From an uncultured Pelagibacteraceae bacterium (GTDB lineage Bacteria > Pseudomonadota > Alphaproteobacteria > Pelagibacterales > Pelagibacteraceae): DNA of 14,557 nucleotides. The notes below the pieces were generated by a model. It saw nothing but the letters and a program-made list of their open reading frames with translations. It searched no databases and was not told the origin of the DNA. Position 1 is the stretch's first letter; the number at the start of each line of letters is the position of its first letter. Position numbers and translations under genes: made by a program. Positions 6,858-14,524 of this stretch are shown here, piece after piece. The stretch covers positions 1 through 14,557 of the forward strand of contig CACANV010000011.1 in the NCBI GenBank assembly GCA_902533955.1, read 5' to 3'.

Positions 6858-6869
6858 TAAACTAGTTTA
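6858..6869. other. 12-base palindrome upstream of the aminotransferase
   Basis: TAAACTAGTTTA is a perfect palindrome 31 bases before the aminotransferase start, next to the place where its -35 region would be. It could be a second regulatory site, but short AT-rich palindromes arise easily by chance here. The rest of the 203-base divergent gap holds nothing else I can recognise. Confidence 0.25.
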
Positions 6870-6889
6870 TGAGTATCAAAAACTTAATG

Positions 6890-6895
6890 TATTAT
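6890..6895 (+). promoter_or_regulatory. Candidate -10 box giving a leaderless aminotransferase mRNA
   Basis: TATTAT lies 5 bases before the ATG at 6901. Transcription starting at the usual distance would begin at or next to the ATG. No Shine-Dalgarno is present and an in-frame TAA at 6895-6897 excludes any longer start, so a leaderless message is plausible. There is no convincing -35 box. Confidence 0.35.
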
Positions 6896-6900
6896 AAATT

Positions 6901-8244
6901 ATGAGCTCAGAAAAACCATCAGTGCCAAATTCGCTTAATGAACATTGGATGCCATTTACATCAAATAGAGATTTTAAAGCAAATCCGAGATTAATTGTTG
7001 AGGCAAAAGGCGTTTATTTAAAAAATCATCAAGGACAAACTCAGATTGATGCAAGTTCAGGGTTATTCTGTAATCCCCTTGGTCATGGAAGACAAGAAAT
7101 TATTGATGCAATTACCAAACAACTTAAAACTTTAGATTATGCGCAACCATTCCAACAAGGTTTTGGTGGATCTTTTGAATTAGCTACAAGAATTTCAAAA
7201 CATACTCCGGGAAATTTAAATAGAATTTTTTATACAATATGTGGATCAACTGCGGTTGAAACGGCAATTAAAATTTCAGTTGCTTATCATAAAGCTAGAG
7301 GTGAAGGTCAAAGATTTAGATTTGTGGGTAGAGAAAGAGCTTATCACGGAATGAATATTGGCGCGACTTCAGTTGGTGGCATGATTAACAATATTAAAAC
7401 TTTTGCAAGTGTTTTGATGCCAGGAGTTGTTCATATGAGACATACACATTTACCAGAACATAAGTTTGTCTCGGGCCAACCTGAAACAGGAGCAGAAATT
7501 GCAAATGATCTAGAAAGAATTTGTGCTAATTTTGGTGGAGAAAATATTGCAGCATGTATAGTTGAACCAATTGCTGGATCAACGGGTACTTTAGTTCCCC
7601 CAAAAGGATATTTGCAAAGATTAAGAGAAATATGTGATAAGCATGGAATACTTTTAATTTTCGATGAAGTAATAACAGGCTGGGGTAGAACAGGCTCACC
7701 TTTTGCATCACAAGAATATGGAGTAACGCCAGATCTTATAACCATGGCAAAAGCTACAACTAATGGAATTAGTCCTCTTGGAGCTGTTGCATGTAAAGAA
7801 GAAATTTATGATGCAGTTATGGATGGTTCTCCAAAAGGAACAATCGAATTATTTCACGGTTATACTTATTCTGGGATTCCAGTATCAGTAGCAGCAGGCT
7901 TGGCAGTTCAAGATATTTTTGAAAAAGATGATATTTTTAATAGAGCTAAAGAAATGTCTCCTTATTTCCAAGAAGGATTAATGTCACTTAAAGATATTGA
8001 TTTGGTAGAAAATATTAGAGGTTATGGAATGATGGGAGGAATTGATATTAAGATGGATAAAAAACCTGGAGCAGCCGGCTTTACTTGTTTTAAACACTGC
8101 TATGAAGCTGGAGTAAATTTTAAAGCAACAGGAGATTGTTTAATTATTGCACCAATGTTTATTTGTGAAAAAAAACATATAGATGAAATAATTGAAAAAT
8201 TAAGAACTGGAATAACAAACTATTCAAAAAGCAAAAAAAATTAG
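6901..8244 (+). CDS. tpa: Taurine/beta-alanine-pyruvate aminotransferase (class III, PLP-dependent)
   Basis: This enzyme transfers the amino group of an omega-amino acid (taurine or beta-alanine) to pyruvate, giving L-alanine and sulfoacetaldehyde or malonate semialdehyde in the cytoplasm. The N-terminus HWMPFT-NR (15-23) matches the beta-alanine-pyruvate aminotransferase group. Cofactor residues are present: CGSTAVE (114-120), YHG (148-150), FDEVITGWGR (254-263) with Asp255, and the PLP lysine K284 in MAKATTNG. The length of 447 is normal. The substrate-carboxylate Arg of related class III enzymes (the RxxG motif near the C-terminus) appears to be Lys408 (FKATGD). An in-frame TAA six bases upstream fixes the start. 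It is divergent from tauABC and 9 bases before ald, which supports taurine as substrate and alanine as product. Choosing between taurine and beta-alanine from sequence alone is uncertain. Confidence 0.85.
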   Translation: MSSEKPSVPNSLNEHWMPFTSNRDFKANPRLIVEAKGVYLKNHQGQTQIDASSGLFCNPLGHGRQEIIDAITKQLKTLDYAQPFQQGFGGSFELATRISKHTPGNLNRIFYTICGSTAVETAIKISVAYHKARGEGQRFRFVGRERAYHGMNIGATSVGGMINNIKTFASVLMPGVVHMRHTHLPEHKFVSGQPETGAEIANDLERICANFGGENIAACIVEPIAGSTGTLVPPKGYLQRLREICDKHGILLIFDEVITGWGRTGSPFASQEYGVTPDLITMAKATTNGISPLGAVACKEEIYDAVMDGSPKGTIELFHGYTYSGIPVSVAAGLAVQDIFEKDDIFNRAKEMSPYFQEGLMSLKDIDLVENIRGYGMMGGIDIKMDKKPGAAGFTCFKHCYEAGVNFKATGDCLIIAPMFICEKKHIDEIIEKLRTGITNYSKSKKN

Positions 8245-8253
8245 TTCACTAAT

Positions 8254-9372
8254 ATGAAAATCGGTGTTCCTAAGGAAATTAAACCTCAAGAAAATAGAAT
8301 TGGATTAACTCCTGAAAGTGTAAAATCTCTTACAGAAAATGGTCATGAAGTTTTGGTTGAGGATAACGGAGGGTTTGAAGCAGGATTTGATAACGACCAG
8401 TACAAAGCTTCTGGGGGTAAAATAGTTAATCGAGCTGAGGATATATTTAATGATGCGGACATAATTGTTAAAGTTAAAGAACCTCTTTCAAATGAGGTAA
8501 ATATGATTAGAGAAAATCAAATAGTATTTACATATCTACATTTAGCTGCAGCAAAAGAATTAACCAAAGGCTTGGTAGAGACTAAATCAGTTTGTATAGC
8601 TTATGAGACAGTAACAGATAATAATGGAAGGTTACCTCTTTTAGCTCCAATGAGTGCTGTTGCTGGAAGGATGTCAGTTCAGGCTGGTGCACATTGCTTA
8701 GAAAAAAATCAAAAAGGTAGAGGTATACTATTAGGAGGTGCTCCGGGAGGAGAACCAGCAGAAGTAGTAATTCTTGGTGGAGGTGTAGTGGGAGAAAATG
8801 CTGCCATTATTGCTACTGGTATGAGGGCAAAAGTGCATATTGTTGATAAATCAGAGGAGAGACTCAAACAATTAACTGAAATGTTTGGCGATAAAATTAT
8901 TCCTCAACTAATTGATAAAACTGATTTAGAAAAATTAATTTCCAATTGTGATCTTTTGGTAGGAGGAGTTTTAATTCCAGGTGCCGAAGCTCCTAAACTT
9001 GTTACAAAGAAAATGATTAAAAATATGAAACGTGGTTCAGTAATTGTTGATGTTGCAATTGATCAAGGTGGATGCGTTGAAACAAGCAAACCTACTACTC
9101 ACGCAGAGCCAACATATATAGTTGATGATATTGTTCATTATTGTGTAGCAAATATGCCTGGTGGTGTGCCAAGAACTTCAACGATAGCTTTAAATAAAGC
9201 AACTTTGCCTTTCTTAATAAAATTAGCAAATAATGGATATCAAAAAGCTTTAAAAGATGATCCTAATTTTTTAGCTGGGCTAAATATTCACAAAGGTCAA
9301 GTAACTTACAAAGCAGTAGCAGATGTATTTGGTCATCAATATGTAAATCCAAGTTTAGCTTTAACAAATTAA
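8254..9372 (+). CDS. ald: Alanine dehydrogenase (NAD-dependent)
   Basis: The enzyme interconverts L-alanine and pyruvate plus ammonium using NAD. The sequence keeps the standard numbering of the family: Arg15 and Lys75 (pyruvate binding), His96 (YLHLAA, catalytic), the Rossmann motif GGGVVG (175-180), Asp198 at the end of beta-strand 2 (selects NAD), and Asp270 in DVAIDQGG. The C-terminal segment MPGGVPRTST (301-310) is also typical. The length of 372 is exactly normal. It lies 9 bases after the aminotransferase and 6 bases before the flavoprotein gene, with no Shine-Dalgarno. In this setting it would regenerate the pyruvate acceptor consumed by transamination and release the taurine nitrogen as ammonium, a pairing known from other taurine degraders. 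Confidence 0.97.
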   Translation: MKIGVPKEIKPQENRIGLTPESVKSLTENGHEVLVEDNGGFEAGFDNDQYKASGGKIVNRAEDIFNDADIIVKVKEPLSNEVNMIRENQIVFTYLHLAAAKELTKGLVETKSVCIAYETVTDNNGRLPLLAPMSAVAGRMSVQAGAHCLEKNQKGRGILLGGAPGGEPAEVVILGGGVVGENAAIIATGMRAKVHIVDKSEERLKQLTEMFGDKIIPQLIDKTDLEKLISNCDLLVGGVLIPGAEAPKLVTKKMIKNMKRGSVIVDVAIDQGGCVETSKPTTHAEPTYIVDDIVHYCVANMPGGVPRTSTIALNKATLPFLIKLANNGYQKALKDDPNFLAGLNIHKGQVTYKAVADVFGHQYVNPSLALTN

Positions 9373-9378
9373 ATTTAA

Positions 9379-11817
9379 ATGAAAAGTCTACCAAGCAGCA
9401 CAAAAGTTGTTGTTATAGGAGGTGGTGTTGCGGGAGCTTCATGCGCATATCACTTAGCAAAATTTGGTTGGAGAGATACTGTTTTATTAGAAAGAGATCA
9501 ATTAACATCTGGTACTACTTGGCACGCAGCAGGTTTAATGGGCCAGCTAGGCGCTACTTCAGTTATTACTAAGCTTAGAAAATATTCTTTAGATCTTTAT
9601 AAAGAGTTAGAAAAAACAACGGGACTATCAACTGGTTTGAAACAAAATGGTGCTATTACAGTTGCAACTACAAATGAAAGAATGCAAGAATTGCTTAGAC
9701 AGGCCACAACAGCTCAATTATCTAATGTTGAAGTTGAAGTTTTAAATAGAAAAAGAATTAAAGAATTATATCCAGTAATTCGTGATGAAGATTTGATTGG
9801 TGGAGTTTATATGCCTAAAGATGGCCAAGCTGATCCAGTTGGTGTTACAAATGTCCTTGCAAAAGCTGCGAAAATGGAAGGAGTAAAAATATTTGAGAAA
9901 ACACCTGTTAAAAAAATTATTTTAAAAAATAATAAAATTTCAGGGGTAAAAACGGAAGATGGAATTATTGAATGCGAATATGTTGTCTTAGCAACTGGAA
10001 TGTGGTCAAGACAAATTGCAGAAGATATTAATGTAAGTGTACCACTTTATCCAAATGAACATTTTTATGTAATTACTGAACCAATGAAAGATTTACCTAA
10101 AAACTTACCAGTTCTTAGAGATTATAATGCATGCTTATATTTAAAAGAAGATGCTGGAAAAATGTTGGTTGGTATTTTTGAACCTAATGCTAAAACTGCT
10201 TTTAAAGATACAGGAATTGTTCCCGATAATTTTTCTTTTGGAGAATTTCCAGATGATTTTGATCATTTTGAACCTTATTTAAAAAAATCATTTTATAGAT
10301 TGCCAATGTTAGAAAATGCAGGAATAAGAAAATTTTTTTCAGGACCCGAGTCATTTACTCCTGACACACAGTACTTATTAGGAGAAACTCCTGAAGTAAA
10401 AAATCTTTTTACATGTTGTGGTTTTAACAGTATAGGAATTGCAAGTTCAGGCGGGGCAGGTAGAGTCACTGCTGAATGGATGATTAATGGCCACATAAAT
10501 GAGGATTTATTTTCTTTAGATATTAAAAGATTTCAAAAATTTCATTCGTCTAAAAAATTTTTATTAGAGAGAGTTACTGAAACTTTAGGAGATTTATATG
10601 GTATGCATTGGCCATATAAACAGCAACAAACATCAAGAAATCAAAAACTTTTACCTTATCATGAAGAATTAAAAAAAGCTGGTGCTTGTTTCGGAGTATC
10701 CGGAGGATTTGAGAGACCAATGTGGTATACTTTAAATGGCGATGAAGCTAAGTATGATTATAGTTTTAATTATCAAAATTGGTATCCATCTGCAAAATAC
10801 GAAACTATAAATGCTCGTAATAACGTAGGTCTTTTTGATTTTTCATCATTTTCTAAATTTGACCTAAAAGGAGAAAATATTTACGAGGAATTACAAAAAA
10901 TATGCACTGCAAATATTAAAAATGATATTGGAAAAACAACATATACTCAAATGTTAAATGAGGATGGAGGAATAGAAACAGATTTAACAGTTGTTTGTAT
11001 AGATAAAAATTATTTTAGAATAGTTAGCTCAGCAGCGAGCAGAGAACATGACAAATTTCATATATTAAAATACTTAAAAAAAAATATATCTTTGGATGAC
11101 GTAACAGAACAAGTTTGTTGTTTAGGGTTATTCGGACCAAAGAGTAGAGACATGATATCTAAAATTAGCAATGAAGAATATAGTTCTGAAAAATTTCCTT
11201 TTGGTTTTGGAAAATATGTCAAAATAAAAGAAATTAGTGTATGGGCTCAAAGATTATCTTACGTTGGTGAAATAGGGTTTGAACTATACGTAAACAAAAA
11301 TGAAGCTAAAAATCTTTATAAAATTTTAATTGAAGAAGGTAAAAATTTTCAACTATCTCATTGTGGCATGCATGCAATGGATATAATGAGAATGGAAAGT
11401 GGTTTTGTTCATTGGGGTCATGATATTTCTCCAGAAGAAAATCAATATCAAGCGGGTTTAAAGTTTGCAATTAGTTATAAAAAAAATTTTAATTTTATAG
11501 GCAAAGAAGCTTTACTAAAAATAAAAGATGAAAAAATTGATAAACAATTGGTTATGTTCACTTTAGAAAATAGCAAACCAGGAGAACCTTTATTATTACA
11601 TGAAGAGCCTATATATATAGATAATAAGATAATTGGTAGAAGCACTTCAGGAAATTACTCTTTTTATTATGATAAAAATATATCGTTTGGATATATAAAT
11701 TTAAGTAATTCGATTGAGAAGCTTATGAAAAACAAAATTTTTATAGAAGTAGAAAAGAAAAAATATCCTGTAAAAATATTAGACAAACCACTAAACCAAA
11801 AAAATTTTAGAAATTGA
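9379..11817 (+). CDS. Dimethylglycine/sarcosine dehydrogenase-like FAD enzyme with folate-binding domain
   Basis: This belongs to the family of FAD amine dehydrogenases that oxidatively remove N-methyl groups and pass the one-carbon unit to tetrahydrofolate. The order of domains is standard. A DAO-type FAD domain (about 8-370) has GGGVAG (14-19), Glu38 and TTWHAAGL, with His49 at the position that binds FAD covalently in dimethylglycine dehydrogenase. A cap segment follows (about 370-425), then an aminomethyltransferase-like folate domain (about 430-700, with SYVGEIGFELY at 627-637), then its C-terminal barrel (about 712-800). The total of 812 residues is a normal length. It follows ald by 6 bases and overlaps the next gene by 4. 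Its position in a taurine operon raises N-methylated taurine as a substrate, but dimethylglycine or sarcosine from glycine betaine is the default assignment. The C-terminal third is more Lys/Asn-rich than the first half. Confidence 0.9.
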   Translation: MKSLPSSTKVVVIGGGVAGASCAYHLAKFGWRDTVLLERDQLTSGTTWHAAGLMGQLGATSVITKLRKYSLDLYKELEKTTGLSTGLKQNGAITVATTNERMQELLRQATTAQLSNVEVEVLNRKRIKELYPVIRDEDLIGGVYMPKDGQADPVGVTNVLAKAAKMEGVKIFEKTPVKKIILKNNKISGVKTEDGIIECEYVVLATGMWSRQIAEDINVSVPLYPNEHFYVITEPMKDLPKNLPVLRDYNACLYLKEDAGKMLVGIFEPNAKTAFKDTGIVPDNFSFGEFPDDFDHFEPYLKKSFYRLPMLENAGIRKFFSGPESFTPDTQYLLGETPEVKNLFTCCGFNSIGIASSGGAGRVTAEWMINGHINEDLFSLDIKRFQKFHSSKKFLLERVTETLGDLYGMHWPYKQQQTSRNQKLLPYHEELKKAGACFGVSGGFERPMWYTLNGDEAKYDYSFNYQNWYPSAKYETINARNNVGLFDFSSFSKFDLKGENIYEELQKICTANIKNDIGKTTYTQMLNEDGGIETDLTVVCIDKNYFRIVSSAASREHDKFHILKYLKKNISLDDVTEQVCCLGLFGPKSRDMISKISNEEYSSEKFPFGFGKYVKIKEISVWAQRLSYVGEIGFELYVNKNEAKNLYKILIEEGKNFQLSHCGMHAMDIMRMESGFVHWGHDISPEENQYQAGLKFAISYKKNFNFIGKEALLKIKDEKIDKQLVMFTLENSKPGEPLLLHEEPIYIDNKIIGRSTSGNYSFYYDKNISFGYINLSNSIEKLMKNKIFIEVEKKKYPVKILDKPLNQKNFRN

Positions 11818-12500
11818 TAAAATTAAAAAAAAATTTTTTTATTTTAATATTTGTATCTTTAATAATAATAATTTTTTTTACTTATAAAATAATATTAAAG
11901 TATTCATTCGAAAATATACTTAGTAATTTAACTGATAAAAAAACTACTTATGAAAGCATTGATATCGATTTGAGAAATTCGAACTTAAAATTTTATAACT
12001 TTAAAATTCATAATAATAAAAATTTTACATATGAAAATTTAATAGTTTGCGAAGAAATCATAGTTAAATATAATTTTAAGTCCTTTTTTTCCGATACTTT
12101 TATAATTAATGAATTAGTTTTAAAAAAACCACAATTTTACTTTGAAATTAATGAAAATTTTGAAAAAAAGGATAAAAAAATAATAAAAGACAATTTATCA
12201 ATTGTTGACAAAATAGAGCCTAATTATAAGCCAAAAGTTTATCCTCCAAAAAAAAAAGATAAAAATTTTATAATAAATAAAGTTCAATTAATAAATCCTA
12301 AAGCTAATATAAAATTTTTAGATATTTATGAATATTCTAATTTTAAATTATCAAATATGATATTTTCAAAAGTTGGAAATTCAGAAAGTAATTCTCAACA
12401 TTATAAAGAAATATTTAAGCTATTTTTACTTGATATGTATTTAAGGATTCCAAATTTTGAAATAATAAAGAAACTTAAAAAAATTTATAAATTACAATAA
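11814..12500 (+). CDS. Small membrane-anchored AsmA-like protein
   Basis: The function is unknown. One hydrophobic segment at about residues 8-28 follows three Lys, giving an anchor with the rest outside the cytoplasm. The remainder resembles the N-terminal region of AsmA/DUF748-type envelope proteins in pattern: SIDIDLRNSNLKFYNFKIH, then a stretch ending NELVLKKPQFYFEIN, and later NFIINKVQLINPKANIKF. In those families such repeats of 'element defined on, layer above, part below' form beta-rich lipid-facing grooves. At 228 residues it is far shorter than AsmA. The start is a TTG overlapping the stop of the flavoprotein gene (TTGA, 4 bases); no in-frame ATG exists near the start, so translational coupling is likely. 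It is very rich in Lys, Asn, Ile and Phe and is the most AT-rich gene here. The family resemblance is a pattern judgement, not a motif match. Confidence 0.65.
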   Translation: MIKLKKNFFILIFVSLIIIIFFTYKIILKYSFENILSNLTDKKTTYESIDIDLRNSNLKFYNFKIHNNKNFTYENLIVCEEIIVKYNFKSFFSDTFIINELVLKKPQFYFEINENFEKKDKKIIKDNLSIVDKIEPNYKPKVYPPKKKDKNFIINKVQLINPKANIKFLDIYEYSNFKLSNMIFSKVGNSESNSQHYKEIFKLFLLDMYLRIPNFEIIKKLKKIYKLQ

Positions 12501-12501
12501 T

Positions 12502-13536
12502 TTATCTACCAAAAGTATCGTTGAATTGATTTGATACTCTCACAAATGTAGTGCACTTACTCAACTGTTTTAATGATGGAGCACCAACATAAGTACAGCT
12601 ACTTCTTACGCCACCTAAAATATTTAAAATTGTATCTTTTATTTTTCCTCTATACTTAACCCTAACAGTTTTTCCTTCACTACTTCTATAATCAGATAAT
12701 CCGCCATAATGTTTTTTATTAGCTATATCAGAACTTGAACCATAAAATTCAATATATTTATTACCATTAGATTTAACTAATTTACCTTTACCTTCATCAT
12801 GACCAGCTAACATACCTCCAAGCATAACAAAATCTGCTCCTCCACCAAAAGCTTTTGCTACATCGCCAGGACATGTGCATCCACCATCTGCAATAATGTG
12901 AGCTCCTAATCCATGAGCGGCATCTGCACACTCTATAACAGCACTTAGTTGAGGATAACCAACTCCAGTTTGAATTCTTGTTGTACAAACACTTCCAGGA
13001 CCTATTCCAACTTTTACAATATCAGCTCCACTTAATACTAATTCTTGAGCCATATCAGCAGTAACTACATTTCCCGCAATAATTGTTTTTGTTGGATACT
13101 TATCTCTAACTGATTTTAAAAATTTGCTAAAATGCTCAGAATATCCATTCGCTACATCAATACAAATGAATTTAATAAAACTATATTCTTTTAATATTTT
13201 ATCTAAATTCTCAAAGTCTTCTTTTTTTATACCAATACTCAATGCAATATTAGGATAAATAGATTTAATTTTTTTAAATTGTTTTATTTTTTTAACATCA
13301 TGCTGTTTTGTTAGACAAGTTACCATTCCATACTCTGATAATTTTTCAGCTATTCCTAGCTCTCCAACTCCATCCATATTTGCAGCCATAATTGGAATAC
13401 CTGACCACTCATTATTGCTATATTTAAATCTGTAAGTTCTTTTTAGATTTACATCTTTACGGCTTTGAAGTGTACTTCGTTTAGGTCTAAAAAGTACGTC
13501 AGAGTAGTCTAATTTTAAATCTTCTTCAATTCTCAC
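12502..13536 (-). CDS. guaC: GMP reductase
   Basis: The enzyme reduces GMP to IMP with NADPH and release of ammonium, returning guanine nucleotides to the purine pool. The protein begins [20 protein letters not shown], nearly the same as E. coli GuaC, and keeps the loop [11 protein letters not shown] with catalytic Cys184. It also keeps [21 protein letters not shown] and the C-terminal [13 protein letters not shown] stretch. The length of 344 is close to the usual 347. There are no CBS domains, which separates it from IMP dehydrogenase. The start is GTG (13536-13534): an in-frame TGA lies eight codons upstream with no ATG between, and the match to E. coli begins at this residue. It converges on the AsmA-like gene with a one-base gap and is divergent from the dehalogenase-like gene. 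Confidence 0.96.
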   Translation of the reverse strand: MRIEEDLKLDYSDVLFRPKRSTLQSRKDVNLKRTYRFKYSNNEWSGIPIMAANMDGVGELGIAEKLSEYGMVTCLTKQHDVKKIKQFKKIKSIYPNIALSIGIKKEDFENLDKILKEYSFIKFICIDVANGYSEHFSKFLKSVRDKYPTKTIIAGNVVTADMAQELVLSGADIVKVGIGPGSVCTTRIQTGVGYPQLSAVIECADAAHGLGAHIIADGGCTCPGDVAKAFGGGADFVMLGGMLAGHDEGKGKLVKSNGNKYIEFYGSSSDIANKKHYGGLSDYRSSEGKTVRVKYRGKIKDTILNILGGVRSSCTYVGAPSLKQLSKCTTFVRVSNQFNDTFGR

Positions 13537-13603
13537 AAATTCGAACTTATACAGAGCATCTCAATAAATTCAAATTAAATTTTATAAATATACACTAAAA
13601 AAA

Positions 13604-13638
13604 TTCAATTTTTGCAACTAGCGATATACTGATAGTAT
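13604..13638 (+). promoter_or_regulatory. Candidate promoter of the dehalogenase-like gene
   Basis: In the 112-base gap between the divergent guaC and hydrolase genes, TTGCAA (13612-13617) is followed after 15 bases by TAGTAT (13633-13638). TATACT (13625-13630) is an alternative -10 box with TTCAAT (13604-13609) as its -35. Either would give a leader of roughly 4-12 bases, consistent with the lack of a Shine-Dalgarno. Spacings are imperfect, so this is only a candidate. Nothing else is recognised in the gap. Confidence 0.3.
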
Positions 13639-13648
13639 CAATTTTAAA

Positions 13649-14524
13649 ATGTTCAAAGAATTTAAAAAAAAAAATATTAGAATCTCTAATGGAAAAATAT
13701 TTTGTAGAATTGGAGGTGTAGGCCCACCTTTATTGCTATTACATGGATATCCACAAACACATTTGATGTGGCATAAAACAGCTCCTCAACTTAAAAAAAA
13801 TTTTACTGTTATTGCTGCAGACTTAAGAGGATATGGTTTTAGTCATGCACCTCCTAGTGACAACAAACATTTAAACTATTCCAAAAGAGAAATGGCAAAA
13901 GATATGGCTCAAATGATGAGTAAGCTTGGCTATGAAAAATTTTTTATAGCAGGTCATGATAGAGGTGGTCGAGTCGCACACAGATTAGCAAGAGATAATA
14001 GAAGAAGAGTTATAGCTATGAGTGTATTAGATATATGTCCAACTTTAGACATGTATGAGCAAACTACAAAAGAATTTGCTAAGGCATATTTTCATTGGTA
14101 TTTTTTAATTCAACCAAAATTTCTTCCAGAAAAAATGATTAAAAGCGATCCTAGAAAATGGATGAAAAACTGTTTAGATAAATGGTCTGGCAATCATAAG
14201 TTTGGTTTAGTTGAAGAAGAATATTTAAAATGTTTTAAACAAACAAAAAGAATTCATGCTTCGTGTGAAGATTATAGAGCTTCAGCATCCATTGATTTAG
14301 AACACGACAAAAGAGATAGAAAAAAAAAATTAAATATACCAATACAAGTTTTATGGGGAAAAAGCGGTATCATTGGAAAACAATTTAAACCAATCAAAAT
14401 TTGGCAAAAATATACAAATAAAAAAGTTTCAGGTTTTCCTATCAAGTCAGGACATTTTATACCAGAACAAAATCCAAAAGAGACTATTAAAAAATTAAGA
14501 AATTTTTTTTTAAAATATGTTTAA
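13649..14524 (+). CDS. Fluoroacetate/haloacetate dehalogenase-like alpha/beta hydrolase
   Basis: This alpha/beta hydrolase closely resembles fluoroacetate dehalogenase (Rhodopseudomonas palustris RPA1163), which hydrolyses haloacetates to glycolate and halide. The oxyanion-hole segment LLLLHGYPQTHLMWH is at 28-42. The nucleophile motif GHDRGGR (102-108) gives Asp104 plus Arg105 and Arg108, the two arginines that hold the substrate carboxylate. The acid is Asp128 (VLDIC) and the catalytic base is His269 (KSGHF). The three residues that stabilise the leaving halide in that enzyme (His-Trp and Tyr) are present as His149-Trp150 (YFHWYF) and Tyr209 (CEDYRAS). The 291 residues fit the family, and there is no signal peptide. 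The ATG has no Shine-Dalgarno. Epoxide hydrolases of this fold carry different cap residues, so a haloacid dehalogenase is favoured, although the natural substrate in seawater is unknown. Confidence 0.88.
   Translation: MFKEFKKKNIRISNGKIFCRIGGVGPPLLLLHGYPQTHLMWHKTAPQLKKNFTVIAADLRGYGFSHAPPSDNKHLNYSKREMAKDMAQMMSKLGYEKFFIAGHDRGGRVAHRLARDNRRRVIAMSVLDICPTLDMYEQTTKEFAKAYFHWYFLIQPKFLPEKMIKSDPRKWMKNCLDKWSGNHKFGLVEEEYLKCFKQTKRIHASCEDYRASASIDLEHDKRDRKKKLNIPIQVLWGKSGIIGKQFKPIKIWQKYTNKKVSGFPIKSGHFIPEQNPKETIKKLRNFFLKYV

Noticed and set aside
6698..6900. Riboswitch in the tauA/aminotransferase leader (glycine or S-adenosylmethionine type, both known from this clade)
   Set aside because: The gap is almost pure A/T with no G-rich conserved core or multi-stem layout; only short palindromes were seen.
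7431..7745. - strand frames opposite the aminotransferase
   Set aside because: They lie opposite the conserved PLP-domain coding sequence, with no start signals and no family resemblance.
11820..11846. A-run followed by T-run at the start of the AsmA-like gene as a terminator
   Set aside because: It has no G/C in the stem and falls within the Lys-rich start and membrane anchor of a coding frame, so composition explains it.
12797..12988. 63-codon - strand frame inside guaC
   Set aside because: It is a shifted-frame shadow of guaC, rich in Trp, Cys and Ser, as expected of a wrong frame.
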